A DNA stretch of 35,168 nucleotides from DATCLS01 sp036563805. GTDB taxonomy: Bacteria > Actinomycetota > Acidimicrobiia > Acidimicrobiales > VFJN01. The notes under the pieces were generated by a model, which saw only the letters and a program-made list of their open reading frames with translations, had not been told where the DNA came from and did no database searches. Positions 7,184-14,717 of the stretch are shown here, piece by piece; positions within the stretch are counted from its first letter, which is position 1; the number at the start of each line of letters is the position of its first letter. The stretch spans positions 1 through 35,168 of the forward strand of contig DATCLS010000011.1 of NCBI GenBank assembly GCA_036563805.1, in the 5' to 3' direction. The position numbers and the translations under genes are program-made.

Positions 7184-7519
7184 GTGAACGACCGGACCGC
7201 CCGATGCCACTACGAGGTCCGGGTGAGCGGCCGCCTCAGCCGGGCCCTACGGGCCGAGTTCGCGGGGCTGGGCCTGGCCGTCCGGGACCGGCCGGTCGAG
7301 ACCGTGCTCTACGGGCCGGTGGTCGACCAGGCCGCGCTGTACGGCCTGCTCCGACGCATCGAGGCGCTCGGCCTGGAGCTGGTCGAGGTCCGCCGCGTCC
7401 CGGCCGACCGCCCGCCCGGCGACAGGCCCGAGCACCCGCCGACCGCCACGCCCGAGCCCGAGCGCCCGCCCGGCGCCCCCGCCGAGCCCGGGCCCCGGGG
7501 GGCACGGCGGGCGCGCTGA
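7184..7519 (+). CDS. Conserved small actinobacterial protein of unknown function
   Basis: 111 residues. The ordered part (about 6-72) reads as a compact alpha/beta domain: CHYEVRVSGRLSRALRAEF, then TVLYGPVVDQAALYGLL, then RIEALGLELVEVRRV. I recognise this layout from small uncharacterised actinobacterial proteins whose closing motif is LGLELVEVR. The last 40 residues are Pro/Glu/Arg low-complexity. GTG 7184 is preceded by GAGG at 7172-7175, a good ribosome-binding distance; an ATG at 7118 in the same frame would run through the operator-like repeat and is rejected. Two TCACCC-N5-GGGTGA copies sit upstream. It is convergent with the MalT-like LuxR regulator. No biochemical function can be assigned. 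Confidence 0.75.
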   Translation: MNDRTARCHYEVRVSGRLSRALRAEFAGLGLAVRDRPVETVLYGPVVDQAALYGLLRRIEALGLELVEVRRVPADRPPGDRPEHPPTATPEPERPPGAPAEPGPRGARRAR

Positions 7520-7544
7520 GCCCGCGGCGGGCGCGCTGAGCCCC
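7505..7544. repeat. 20-bp direct repeat duplicating a gene end
   Basis: CGGCGGGCGCGCTGAGCCC occurs at 7505 and again at 7525. The first copy holds the TGA stop of the small conserved gene (7517-7519); the second repeats the stop just outside it. It looks like a slippage duplication in the convergent gap. Confidence 0.8.
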
Positions 7545-7577
7545 GGTGACCCGCCTCGGGCCGGTGGCCCACCGCGG

Positions 7578-10331
7578 TCAGATCAGCTCCAGCTCCCGGC
7601 CCCGCAGGACCGCCTCGCGCCGGCCGTCCACGCCCAGCTTGCGGTACACGGCCTTGAGGTGGGTCTTGACCGTGTTGACCGACAGGTGCAGGCCCCGGGC
7701 GATCTCGGTGTTGGACATGAGCGTCGGCAGGTGTTGGAGCACCTCGATCTCGCGGTCGGTCAGCGGCTCGACGAGCGCCTCGCCGCCCGCGTGCTGGATC
7801 CGGTCGAGCAGGTCGAGGGCCGTGGTGCCGCGCGACCCCAGGCGGGCCGAGATCCGCTCCAGCACCTCGACGAGGTGGGGGCCGAGCTCGAGCAAGGGCG
7901 CCCGGATGCTGGTGGCGGCGGCCATGTCCAGAGCCTCGCCCAGCAGCCGGTCGGCCCGGCGCTCGTCGCCCCGGCGGTCGGCGGCCAGCGCGGCCAGGGC
8001 GGTCATCTCGACGGCGGTCCGGGGGTGGCGGGGGGCCGACCGGTCGAGGCGGAGCTCGACCGGGGCCAGCGCGGTGGGCCCGGGCCCGCCGGTGACGATC
8101 GTCTCGACCAGCCGCTGCCGGGCGTCGGCCACCACCCGCTCGCCCTCCCCGCCGACGGCGATCGGTCGCCCCGTGGCGTCGATGACCTCGAGGACACCGA
8201 GCGCCACCAGCGCCCGCCCGGCCAGCGGGTAGCGGGCCGTCGGGGCGTCGAGGCTGACGAAGAACGGGGCCCGCCCCCGCGTCGCCGCCTGGACGGCCCG
8301 GTCGACGACCCGCAGCGAGTGGGGCATCCACTCGCCCGGCCGGGGCGCGGCGAGCGCCTCCGCCAGGGCCCGGTGCTCGCCCCGCTGGGCGGCGCACAGC
8401 GCGGCGGCGATCCGGACGAACGGGTCGACCACCGCCCGGCGGGGCCGCCCGGCGATGATGGCCCGCGCCCGGGCCAGGCGGGCCTCGGCGGCCGTGACGT
8501 CGCCGGCCGCAGCGTCGAGCACGGCGAGCATGGCGCCGGCCAGCACCCGGTGCCACGACGGGTCGCCGTGGTCCGCGTGGTCGCCCAGCCGCTCGAGCGC
8601 GTCCCGGGCCAGGTCAAGATGGCCGGCGTCGATGTCCATCTCCGCCTGGACCAGGACGGCGATCTGACGCAGGCGCGAGGTCCAGGGCCGGGGGGCGTCC
8701 AGGCTGCGGACGGCGGCCACCGCGGCCCGCGCCCGGTCGTCGGCGCCGAACGTCCAGCCAAGTGTGAGGTCGAGGAGCCGGCGGGCGGTCGCCCACACGT
8801 CGTCGCCGGCCGCCGGGTCCCCAGCGTTCGTCCCGCCGCCCGCCGAAGAACCATCGGCGGAGGAACCGCCGCCCCGCGAGCCGGAAGCCGAGGAACCATC
8901 GGCTCGGGAACCGCCGCCCAGGAGCCCATCGCCTGGCGGGCTCGCGGCCGAAGTGACCTCGGCCGACGGGTCGGTGGTGTCGAGCCGGGCCCGGTACAGG
9001 TGGGCGTCCTCGTGGTCGGCCCACCGGCAGGCCTCGGCTGCGGCCACCAGGGCCAGCTCGGGCGTGTCGAGGATTGCGTCGGGCGGGATGCCGTCCAGCG
9101 GGCCGGTGTCGAGGGCGCCGGCCTCCTCCGTGGTGCCGAGCAGCCAGCGCCGCAGCACGAGGCGGCCCACCAGCGACCAGTCGCCGCCCCGCCGGGCGTG
9201 GGCCTCGGCGTCGGCCGGGAGGCCCTGGTCGAGGAACCAGGCCGCGGCCCGGCGGTGCAGCTCCTCGAGCAGGCCGGGCCGGTCCTGGCGCAGGCGGGCC
9301 AGGAGCAGCGCCCGGAACAGGGCGTGGTACCGGTAGCAGCGCTGCTCGTCCAGCTCGACCAGGAACAGGCCGCGGCGCTCGAGGTCGGCCACGTGCCGGC
9401 CGGCCTCGGGGTCGCCGGTCAGCGCCACGGCCAGGTCGGCCGTCAGCCGGTCGGTGACGCTGGTGCGCAGCAGGACCCGGCGGGCGGCCTCGCCCTCCCT
9501 GGTGAGGACGGCGTCGAGAAGGTGGTCGGCGGCGACCGCCTGGGCGGCCGCGGCGTGGGCGACGAACGACGCCGGGTCAGGCTCGGAGCGGAGGGCGGCG
9601 GCCGCCAGGCGCAGGCCCGCCGGCCACCCGTCGACCAGCTCCCGCAGGGCCGCCGTCTGCCCGTCGGCCAACGCCAGGCCGTGGGCGGCGAACAGCTCGG
9701 CCGCCTCGGCCGAGGTGAAGCGCAGGTCGATGTAGCGGAGCTCGCCGAGGCGCCCGTCGAGCCGGAGCCGCTCGAGGCCCACCGGCGGGTCGGCTCGCGT
9801 CGCCAGCACGACGTCGAGTGGCGGCGGCGCCCGCTCCACCACCCAGGCCAGCGCCTCCCGCGCCGCCGGGCCCGCCAGCTCGTGCACGTCGTCGAGCACC
9901 AGCACGCAGGGGCGGCCCCGGCGCTCGATCTCGCCGAAGGCGGCGGCCAGCAGGACGAGCTCGCCGGGCTCGCCCCGGGCACCGTCGGGCAGGTCACCGA
10001 CAACGAGGCCCCCGGCGGCGGGCGGGCGCCGGGCCGCCGCGTCCCCAACGCAGCCCGCCTCGGCTAGCGCCGCCGCGATCAGGGCGGGCAGCCGGCCGGG
10101 CTCGTCGTCGCGCTCGTCGAGGTTCAGCCAGGCGGCCGCGGGCGGGTCGGGTCCGGCCAGCCAGCTGGCCAGCAGGGTCGTCTTCCCGGCGCCGGGCGGC
10201 GCCGACACCAGCGTCACCGGGCGCCGGACACCGGCGGCCAGCTGGGCCTCGAGCCGGGGGCGCGCCACGAGCGCCTCGGGCAGCCGCGGCACGCACCGCT
10301 CGGTCCCCAGCGCCTGCTGGTCCCTGGTCAC
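7578..10331 (-). CDS. MalT-like LuxR-family ATP-dependent transcriptional regulator (LAL type)
   Basis: About 917 residues from GTG 10331, which has GGGAGG eight bases upstream; an ATG at 10376 would add 15 residues. A STAND-type NTPase comes first, with Walker A APPGAGKTTL near residues 44-53 and Walker B-like VLVLDDVHEL. A long helical repeat region resembling the MalT tetratricopeptide-like sensor follows, then a C-terminal LuxR helix-turn-helix (LTDREIEVLQHL...NTEIARGLHLSVNTVKTHL) in the last 65 residues. MalT-type proteins bind ATP plus an inducer, oligomerise, and activate transcription. A Gly/Ser/Asp low-complexity insert interrupts the helical region at about residues 460-510. The ligand is unknown. 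Its target could be the TCACCC-N5-GGGTGA sites (inference). Confidence 0.9.
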   Translation of the reverse strand: MTRDQQALGTERCVPRLPEALVARPRLEAQLAAGVRRPVTLVSAPPGAGKTTLLASWLAGPDPPAAAWLNLDERDDEPGRLPALIAAALAEAGCVGDAAARRPPAAGGLVVGDLPDGARGEPGELVLLAAAFGEIERRGRPCVLVLDDVHELAGPAAREALAWVVERAPPPLDVVLATRADPPVGLERLRLDGRLGELRYIDLRFTSAEAAELFAAHGLALADGQTAALRELVDGWPAGLRLAAAALRSEPDPASFVAHAAAAQAVAADHLLDAVLTREGEAARRVLLRTSVTDRLTADLAVALTGDPEAGRHVADLERRGLFLVELDEQRCYRYHALFRALLLARLRQDRPGLLEELHRRAAAWFLDQGLPADAEAHARRGGDWSLVGRLVLRRWLLGTTEEAGALDTGPLDGIPPDAILDTPELALVAAAEACRWADHEDAHLYRARLDTTDPSAEVTSAASPPGDGLLGGGSRADGSSASGSRGGGSSADGSSAGGGTNAGDPAAGDDVWATARRLLDLTLGWTFGADDRARAAVAAVRSLDAPRPWTSRLRQIAVLVQAEMDIDAGHLDLARDALERLGDHADHGDPSWHRVLAGAMLAVLDAAAGDVTAAEARLARARAIIAGRPRRAVVDPFVRIAAALCAAQRGEHRALAEALAAPRPGEWMPHSLRVVDRAVQAATRGRAPFFVSLDAPTARYPLAGRALVALGVLEVIDATGRPIAVGGEGERVVADARQRLVETIVTGGPGPTALAPVELRLDRSAPRHPRTAVEMTALAALAADRRGDERRADRLLGEALDMAAATSIRAPLLELGPHLVEVLERISARLGSRGTTALDLLDRIQHAGGEALVEPLTDREIEVLQHLPTLMSNTEIARGLHLSVNTVKTHLKAVYRKLGVDGRREAVLRGRELELI
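8800..8950. repeat. Degenerate repeats encoding a Gly/Ser linker inside the LuxR regulator
   Basis: On the plus strand, variants of GAACCATCGGC and GAACCGCCGCC alternate. Read in the gene they encode runs such as GGGSRADGSSASGS and GGGSSADGSSAGGG. Compositionally this is a flexible linker inserted in the helical sensor region. Confidence 0.7.
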
Positions 10332-10429
10332 GCCGTCCACCTCCCGCCCGCGGACGCGGGCGGCGATCGCCGACACGCGCCCGTGACGCCCTCATGGTGC
10401 GCACCCGGGGGCGCCGGGAGGAGGGTCAA

Positions 10430-10441
10430 AAGTCCTGACTT
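10430..10441. promoter_or_regulatory. AAGTC-N2-GACTT palindrome upstream of the LuxR gene
   Basis: AAGTC (10430-10434) and GACTT (10437-10441) flank CT. It is an AT-richer patch in the 173-bp gap between the tandem TetR and LuxR genes, about 100 bp upstream of the LuxR start. Possible operator; weak evidence. Confidence 0.3.
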
Positions 10442-10504
10442 CCGGGTTCTGCCCGGACCGTGCCGAGCGCGACGCTCAGCGTGGCGCCCGGGCGGCGCCG
10501 GGCC

Positions 10505-11092
10505 TCAGCCCGGCAGCTCGAAGATGCGCCGGGCCAGGTCCATGAGGTGGGCCCGGAGCGTGTCGTCGTCGAGGTCGACGACCAGCGGGTGCACGACGGC
10601 GCCGCTGATCGCCGCGGTCAGCACCGCGGTCGAGACCCGCGCCCCGGGTGCGGCGCCGTCGCCGATCAGGATGCGGCGCAGCCGGTGCAACACCCGGCGT
10701 AGCGACTCGTGCTCGGCGAACAGCCTGACGATCACCGGGTCGTTCAGGATCGAGCTCACTGCCCGGCGGTTCTCGATGGCCAGCTCGACGATCCGGGTGA
10801 CCAGCACCTGACGGGCCCGGTCCGGGGTGGGCTGGGCCTCGGCCAGGTCGATCGCCGCCTCCAGCCGCGCCAGCTCGGTCTCGGCCACGGCGAGGACGAT
10901 CTCGTGCTTCGTGCGGAACTGGTGGTAGACGGCCGCCTTCGTCACGCCCAGGGCCTTGGCGATCATCCCCAGGGACGTGCCGCCGACGCCGTGCTCGGCG
11001 AACAGCCGGACGGCCGCGTCGACGATGCGGGCCTGGGCGGCGCTGAGCGGGGGCGACCCGGCCGGGGCCGCGGCGACGTCCACGGAGTTCAC
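10505..11092 (-). CDS. TetR/AcrR family transcriptional regulator
   Basis: 195 residues from GTG 11092. The N-terminal TetR helix-turn-helix spans about residues 20-65 (IVDAAVRLFAEHGVGGTSL, then LGVTKAAVYHQFRTK), followed by an all-helical ligand/dimer domain. The ligand is not predictable. A TAGCCT -10-like box (11101-11106) ends 8 nt before the GTG and no Shine-Dalgarno is visible, so the message is probably leaderless. It is divergent from the binding-protein gene across 189 bp that contains a perfect dyad inside that gene's promoter, a natural target for this repressor (inference). Confidence 0.92.
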   Translation of the reverse strand: MNSVDVAAAPAGSPPLSAAQARIVDAAVRLFAEHGVGGTSLGMIAKALGVTKAAVYHQFRTKHEIVLAVAETELARLEAAIDLAEAQPTPDRARQVLVTRIVELAIENRRAVSSILNDPVIVRLFAEHESLRRVLHRLRRILIGDGAAPGARVSTAVLTAAISGAVVHPLVVDLDDDTLRAHLMDLARRIFELPG

Positions 11093-11182
11093 GGCGCCGA
11101 AGGCTAGCTGGCCCCGACCGCGCCCCTAGACGATCGACTATGCGCGTGACGCTACCCCACGTAGAGCGGGGAATCGTTTGGC

Positions 11183-11211
11183 TTGTCCAAAGGTAGTCGA
11201 ACGGCTACCTT
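11183..11211 (+). promoter_or_regulatory. Promoter with embedded operator for the binding-protein gene
   Basis: TTGTCC (11183-11188) and TACCTT (11206-11211) are separated by the ideal 17 bp. A perfect dyad, AAGGTAG (11190-11196) and CTACCTT (11205-11211), fills the spacer and the -10 box. A bound TetR dimer there would block RNA polymerase. The neighbouring divergent TetR is the obvious candidate. Confidence 0.6.
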
Positions 11212-11281
11212 GCCGGCCCGGCATGGACCGCTCGTTCCATGTCTGCTTGTTCGTCGGGCGGCTGGACACAGGAGGGGACCA

Positions 11282-12583
11282 ATGCGGGATTCCACCACAC
11301 GGCGCATCCACCGGCTGCCGAGACGAGCGGCCGCCCTCGCCACCCTGGGCGCCCTGCTGCTCACGGCCACGGCCTGCGGGGGCGACGACGACGCCGGTGA
11401 CGACGACGCCGGCCCGCCCGAGGGGGTCGACGTCCAGGAGTTGCTCGGGCCCGAGGACCCGGCCGAGGGCGAGCCGGTCCGCCTCGGGATGCTGTCCGAC
11501 GGCTCCACCCAGGCCTACGACAACACCGACGAGCTGCGGGCCGCCGAGGCGACCGCCGAGTTCTGGAACCAGCACCGGGGCGGCGTCGGGGGCCGGCCCA
11601 TCGAGGTCGTGACGTGCGAGACGGGCGGCGACCCGGCCAGCGCCACCGACTGCGCCAACCAGTTCGTCGAGGAGGGCGTGGTCGCCGTCGCCATCCACAA
11701 CTCCGCCACCCTGGAGTCGGCGTGGGAGCCGCTCCACCAGGCCGGCGTGCCCACGATGCTGGTCCAGGCGTTCGGCGACGCGCTCATGGCCGACGACCAG
11801 AACACGTTCGCCCTGGCCAGCCCGCTGGCCACGTTCTTCGGCCTGCCCATCTCGGTGGCCGAGAGCGAGGACGCCGACAAGGTCGCCTTCGTGATCATCG
11901 ACGTCCCCCAGGCGGTGGGCATCCTCACCGAGGGCCAGGGCCCCGAGATCCTCGAGAACGCCGGCGTCGAGAGCGAGGTCGTCCGGATCCCGATCGGCAC
12001 GGCCGACATGACCTCGCAGATGCAGGAGGTGGTGTCCGGCGGGGCCGGCGTGGTGCAGGTGATCGGCAACGACGCCTTCTGCATCGCCGCCTTCAACGGC
12101 CTGGCCGCCGCCGGCTACGAGGGCGCCATCACCACCGTCTCGCAGTGCATCACCGACGCCACCCGCGAGGGCGTGTCGGGGGACGTGCTCGAGGGCATCT
12201 ACCTCACCTCGACCGTGGCGCTGGGCGCCGAGGACGACCCGTCGTACCAGCTGTACGAGGCGATCGTGAGCGAGTACGGCGACGACATCAGCGACCCGGA
12301 GACCACGATCGCCATGGGCGGCTACACGGCCATGGCGTCGCTGGCGACGTCGCTGGCGGAGATCGAGGGCGAGATCACGCCCGAGACGGCGACCGAGGCC
12401 ATCCGCACGATGCCCGAGCAGGACGTGCCCGGCGGCGGGGGCGTGACGTTCCAGTGCGGCGGGTCCGCCGTGCCGTCTCAGCCGGCGGTGTGCTCGAACC
12501 AGTGGCTCCGGACCCAGCTCGACGCCGACGGCAACCCCACGGACTACGAGCCCATCGACTCCAGCGCGCTGCTGGAGAGCTGA
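11282..12583 (+). CDS. ABC transporter substrate-binding lipoprotein, branched-chain amino-acid type
   Basis: 433 residues. It has a type II signal peptide (basic N-terminus, hydrophobic core, lipobox LTATAC with Cys at residue 32), followed by an acidic GGDDDAGDDD linker and a periplasmic-binding fold type I of the LivK class (VRLGMLSDGSTQAYDNTDELRAAEATAEFWN; later GGYTAMASLATSLAEIEG). LivK-like proteins bind amino acids, amides, short-chain acids or aromatic compounds. ATG 11282 is preceded by GGAGGGG, so the longer frame from 11183 is rejected. No permease or ATPase gene is adjacent; it may serve a distant transporter or act as a sensor lipoprotein. Its promoter carries a dyad next to the divergent TetR gene. 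Confidence 0.9.
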   Translation: MRDSTTRRIHRLPRRAAALATLGALLLTATACGGDDDAGDDDAGPPEGVDVQELLGPEDPAEGEPVRLGMLSDGSTQAYDNTDELRAAEATAEFWNQHRGGVGGRPIEVVTCETGGDPASATDCANQFVEEGVVAVAIHNSATLESAWEPLHQAGVPTMLVQAFGDALMADDQNTFALASPLATFFGLPISVAESEDADKVAFVIIDVPQAVGILTEGQGPEILENAGVESEVVRIPIGTADMTSQMQEVVSGGAGVVQVIGNDAFCIAAFNGLAAAGYEGAITTVSQCITDATREGVSGDVLEGIYLTSTVALGAEDDPSYQLYEAIVSEYGDDISDPETTIAMGGYTAMASLATSLAEIEGEITPETATEAIRTMPEQDVPGGGGVTFQCGGSAVPSQPAVCSNQWLRTQLDADGNPTDYEPIDSSALLES

Positions 12584-12611
12584 GCGGGGCGCCCGGGGCC
12601 CGGGACCGCTC
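12582..12611 (+). terminator. Nested hairpin after the binding-protein gene
   Basis: GAGCGG (12582-12587) pairs with CCGCTC (12606-12611), and inside it CCCGG pairs with CCGGG around GGC. It starts at the stop codon. No T-run. Plausible terminator before the ArsR promoter. Confidence 0.4.
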
Positions 12612-12689
12612 GGGCGCACAGGGCGCCGACGCGCCCGGCGCCTGGGCCCCACCGGACGCTCACATAGAAGTAGATCAATACGTCTTCGG

Positions 12690-12719
12690 TAGGATCGGCT
12701 CCTGTGAAGGAGCCGATCC
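12690..12719 (+). promoter_or_regulatory. -10 box and start-codon hairpin of the arsR-like gene
   Basis: TAGGAT (12690-12695) ends 8 nt before GTG 12704, the geometry of a leaderless promoter. GGATCGGCTCCT (12692-12703) and AGGAGCCGATCC (12708-12719) are perfect 12-bp arms around the loop GTGA, so the start codon is in the loop. As DNA this is also a near-perfect palindrome overlapping the promoter, as expected for an autoregulatory operator. Confidence 0.6.
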
Positions 12720-13117
12720 CCGTCGACGCTCTCTGTTGCCCGCCGATGACGGCCGGGCCGCTGGGCGAGGCCGAGGCGGCCGAGCTGGCGGCGGTGCTCA
12801 AGGCGCTGGCCGACCCCGTGCGGCTCCGGCTGGTCAGCGCCATCGCCTCGGCCCCGGCGGGCGAGGTGTGCGCCTGCGACCTGCCGGCCCTGGTCGGGCG
12901 GTCGCAACCCACCGTCAGCCACCACCTCGGCCAGCTCGTCCGGGCCGGGCTGCTCGACCGCGAGCAGCGGGGCAAGTGGGCCTGGTTCCGCATCCGGCCC
13001 GACGGGTTCGCCGCCGTCCGGTCGGCCCTGGGCGAGCCGGTCGCCAGTGCAGCGGCGACGGCGACGGCGTTGACGCCGACCCCGGACCCCGTCCCGACCG
13101 CGTCGGACGCCGGATGA
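12704..13117 (+). CDS. ArsR/SmtB family metalloregulator
   Basis: 137 residues. The winged helix core spans about 25-105 (LKALADPVRLRLVSAI; LVGRSQPTVSHHLGQLVRAGLL). It has CACDL (Cys56, Cys58), the ArsR alpha-3 thiolate motif, plus a vicinal Cys11-Cys12 pair near the N-terminus. The arrangement of an N-terminal Cys pair plus a Cys near 55 matches the As(III) site described for Corynebacterium glutamicum ArsR, so As(III) or a similar soft metal is the likely inducer. The GTG start lies in a hairpin loop; an internal ATG at 12746 would remove the Cys pair. The stop overlaps the crotonase start (ATGA), placing it first in an operon without arsenic-resistance genes. The C-terminal 25 residues are Ala/Thr/Pro low-complexity. 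Confidence 0.9.
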   Translation: MKEPIPVDALCCPPMTAGPLGEAEAAELAAVLKALADPVRLRLVSAIASAPAGEVCACDLPALVGRSQPTVSHHLGQLVRAGLLDREQRGKWAWFRIRPDGFAAVRSALGEPVASAAATATALTPTPDPVPTASDAG

Positions 13118-14238
13118 GCCGGCCGGCCGAGGGCGGGGGCGCCGGGCGGGCGCTGCGGGTCGAGGACGACGGGGCCGTCCGCCACCTCGTCCTGTGTCGG
13201 CCCGACGAGTACAACACGATCACGCCGGCGCTGCGCGACGAGCTGGGCGCGGCGCTGGACGAGGCCGACCGCGACGACGCCGTGCGGGTCGTGCTGCTCC
13301 GGGCCGAGGGGCCGGCGTTCTGCGCAGGCTTCGGGCTCGACTGGTCGACGGCGGCGCCCGGCTCGGGCGCGGCGCCGGACCCGGGCCCGGGCTCCGCCTC
13401 GGGCGAGACCTCCGGCTCGGGCTCCGCCTCGGGCGAGGCCCCGGGCTCGGGGACGGCCTCGGGCGAGATCCCGGGGTCGGGGACGGCCTCGGGCTCCGCC
13501 TCGAACGAGACCTCCGGCTCGGGCTCCGCCTCGGGCGAGGCCGCCGGCGGCCGGGTGTGGGACACGGTGGCCGACGTCCGCATGATCAGCCGGTTCGGCA
13601 ACACGTTCGCCAAGCTGCACGGCATCTCCAAGCCGACGGTGGCGGCCGTGCAGGGGTGGTGCATCGCCGGCGGCACCGACATGGTCCTCAACGCCGACAT
13701 CATCGTGGCCGGCGAGTCCGCCCGGTTCGGCTACCCGCCGGCCCGGGTGTGGGGCGTGCCCGAGGCGCCCTGGGTGTGGGTGGCCCGGCTCGGGCTGGAG
13801 CGGGCCAAGCGCTACCTGTTCACCGGCGACGAGCTGACCGGCGCCGAGGCGGCCGCGGCCGGGATGGTGCTCGAGTGCGTGCCCGACGCCGAGCTGCAGG
13901 ACCGCGCCCGGGCCCTCGCCCAGCGGATGGCGCTCCTGCCGCTCAACCAGCTGCAGATGATGAAGTGGGCGCTCAACGACGTCGCACGCCACCAGTACCA
14001 GCCCGACACGAGCCGCCTGCTCGGGTTCATCTTCGACGGCGTGGCCCGTCACACCCAGGAGGGGCTCGACTTCGTCGCCCGCGCCAACGAGGTGGCGTGG
14101 CGCCAGGCGGTGCGCGAGCGTGACCGGCCGTTCGGCGACTACGGCGAGCGGCCCCGGCCCGGTGCGGACAGCGCCGGTGGCGCCGGGAACACCGGTGGCG
14201 CGGCGGACGCGACCGAGGCCACGGACGCCGGCGCATGA
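13114..14238 (+). CDS. Enoyl-CoA hydratase/isomerase (crotonase) family protein with a repeat insert
   Basis: 374 residues. Crotonase landmarks are an N-terminal VRHLVLCRPDEYNTIT, the first oxyanion-hole region FCAGFGLDW (about 70-78), the second oxyanion region QGWCIAGGTDMVLNADII, and VWGVPEAPWVWVARLG with the Glu position of the family. These enzymes hydrate or isomerise acyl-CoA thioesters. Between FCAGFGLDW and the following VWDTVADVRM sits a roughly 60-residue Gly/Ser insert made of five decapeptides of the type GSGSASGETS; ordinary members have a short linker here. The C-terminal tail is also low-complexity. It overlaps arsR upstream and the small gene downstream (ATGA at both ends). 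Confidence 0.88.
   Translation: MSRPAEGGGAGRALRVEDDGAVRHLVLCRPDEYNTITPALRDELGAALDEADRDDAVRVVLLRAEGPAFCAGFGLDWSTAAPGSGAAPDPGPGSASGETSGSGSASGEAPGSGTASGEIPGSGTASGSASNETSGSGSASGEAAGGRVWDTVADVRMISRFGNTFAKLHGISKPTVAAVQGWCIAGGTDMVLNADIIVAGESARFGYPPARVWGVPEAPWVWVARLGLERAKRYLFTGDELTGAEAAAAGMVLECVPDAELQDRARALAQRMALLPLNQLQMMKWALNDVARHQYQPDTSRLLGFIFDGVARHTQEGLDFVARANEVAWRQAVRERDRPFGDYGERPRPGADSAGGAGNTGGAADATEATDAGA
13390..13547. repeat. 30-bp tandem repeats encoding GSGSASGE(T/A/I)(S/P)
   Basis: About five 30-bp units (one with a four-codon expansion) encode decapeptides GSG(S/T)ASGE(T/A/I)(S/P). The first and last full units are nearly identical in DNA, indicating recent in-frame duplication within the crotonase gene. 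Confidence 0.85.
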
Positions 14239-14555
14239 GCGAGCGGACGGGCGAGCCCCGGCCCGAGCTGGCGCCGCTCGGCCTGGCGGGCGGCGAGCGC
14301 GTCCGCTGGCGCGACCGGGTCGGCGGACGGTGGCGGGAGGGCACGGTGGTCGGGCGCGAGCGCGACGGCAGCGTCGGAGTGCGCGACGGCAAGGGCGCCA
14401 GCCGGGCGCTGGCCGTCGAGCGTCTCGAGGTCCGGACCCGCGGGCCCCGCGGCGCCCGCACGTGGGAGCCGCTCACGGTCCGGGCCCAGCGGACCGAGCA
14501 GCTCGCCCTGTTCGCCCCGGCGCCCGACCCCGACGACGCCCCGCCCCGCCGCTGA
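14235..14555 (+). CDS. Small basic protein of unknown function
   Basis: 106 residues. The central part (about 18-66) reads as a small beta-barrel-like domain rich in Arg/Trp/Gly: GERVRWRDRVGGRWREGTVV, then ERDGSVGVRDGKGASRAL, resembling KOW/Tudor-like strands, although I cannot assign a family. It ends with a Pro/Asp-rich tail. Net basic, so nucleic-acid binding is possible (inference). ATG overlaps the crotonase stop (ATGA), so it is the third cistron of the arsR-crotonase operon. Confidence 0.7.
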   Translation: MSERTGEPRPELAPLGLAGGERVRWRDRVGGRWREGTVVGRERDGSVGVRDGKGASRALAVERLEVRTRGPRGARTWEPLTVRAQRTEQLALFAPAPDPDDAPPRR

Positions 14556-14717
14556 CCCCCCGCCGCCGGCGGCCCGCCGAGCGCCGCGTGGGCGGGAGAC
14601 CGGGCGGCGGTCGGTGCCGCGCCCCAGGGGGCTCCGGGCGCCCCGGGCCGGGCGCCCCGACCAGCGGGCCCCGGCCGACCACAGCCGGCGCCGGCGTGCA
14701 GGCCCCGGGCCCCCGGG

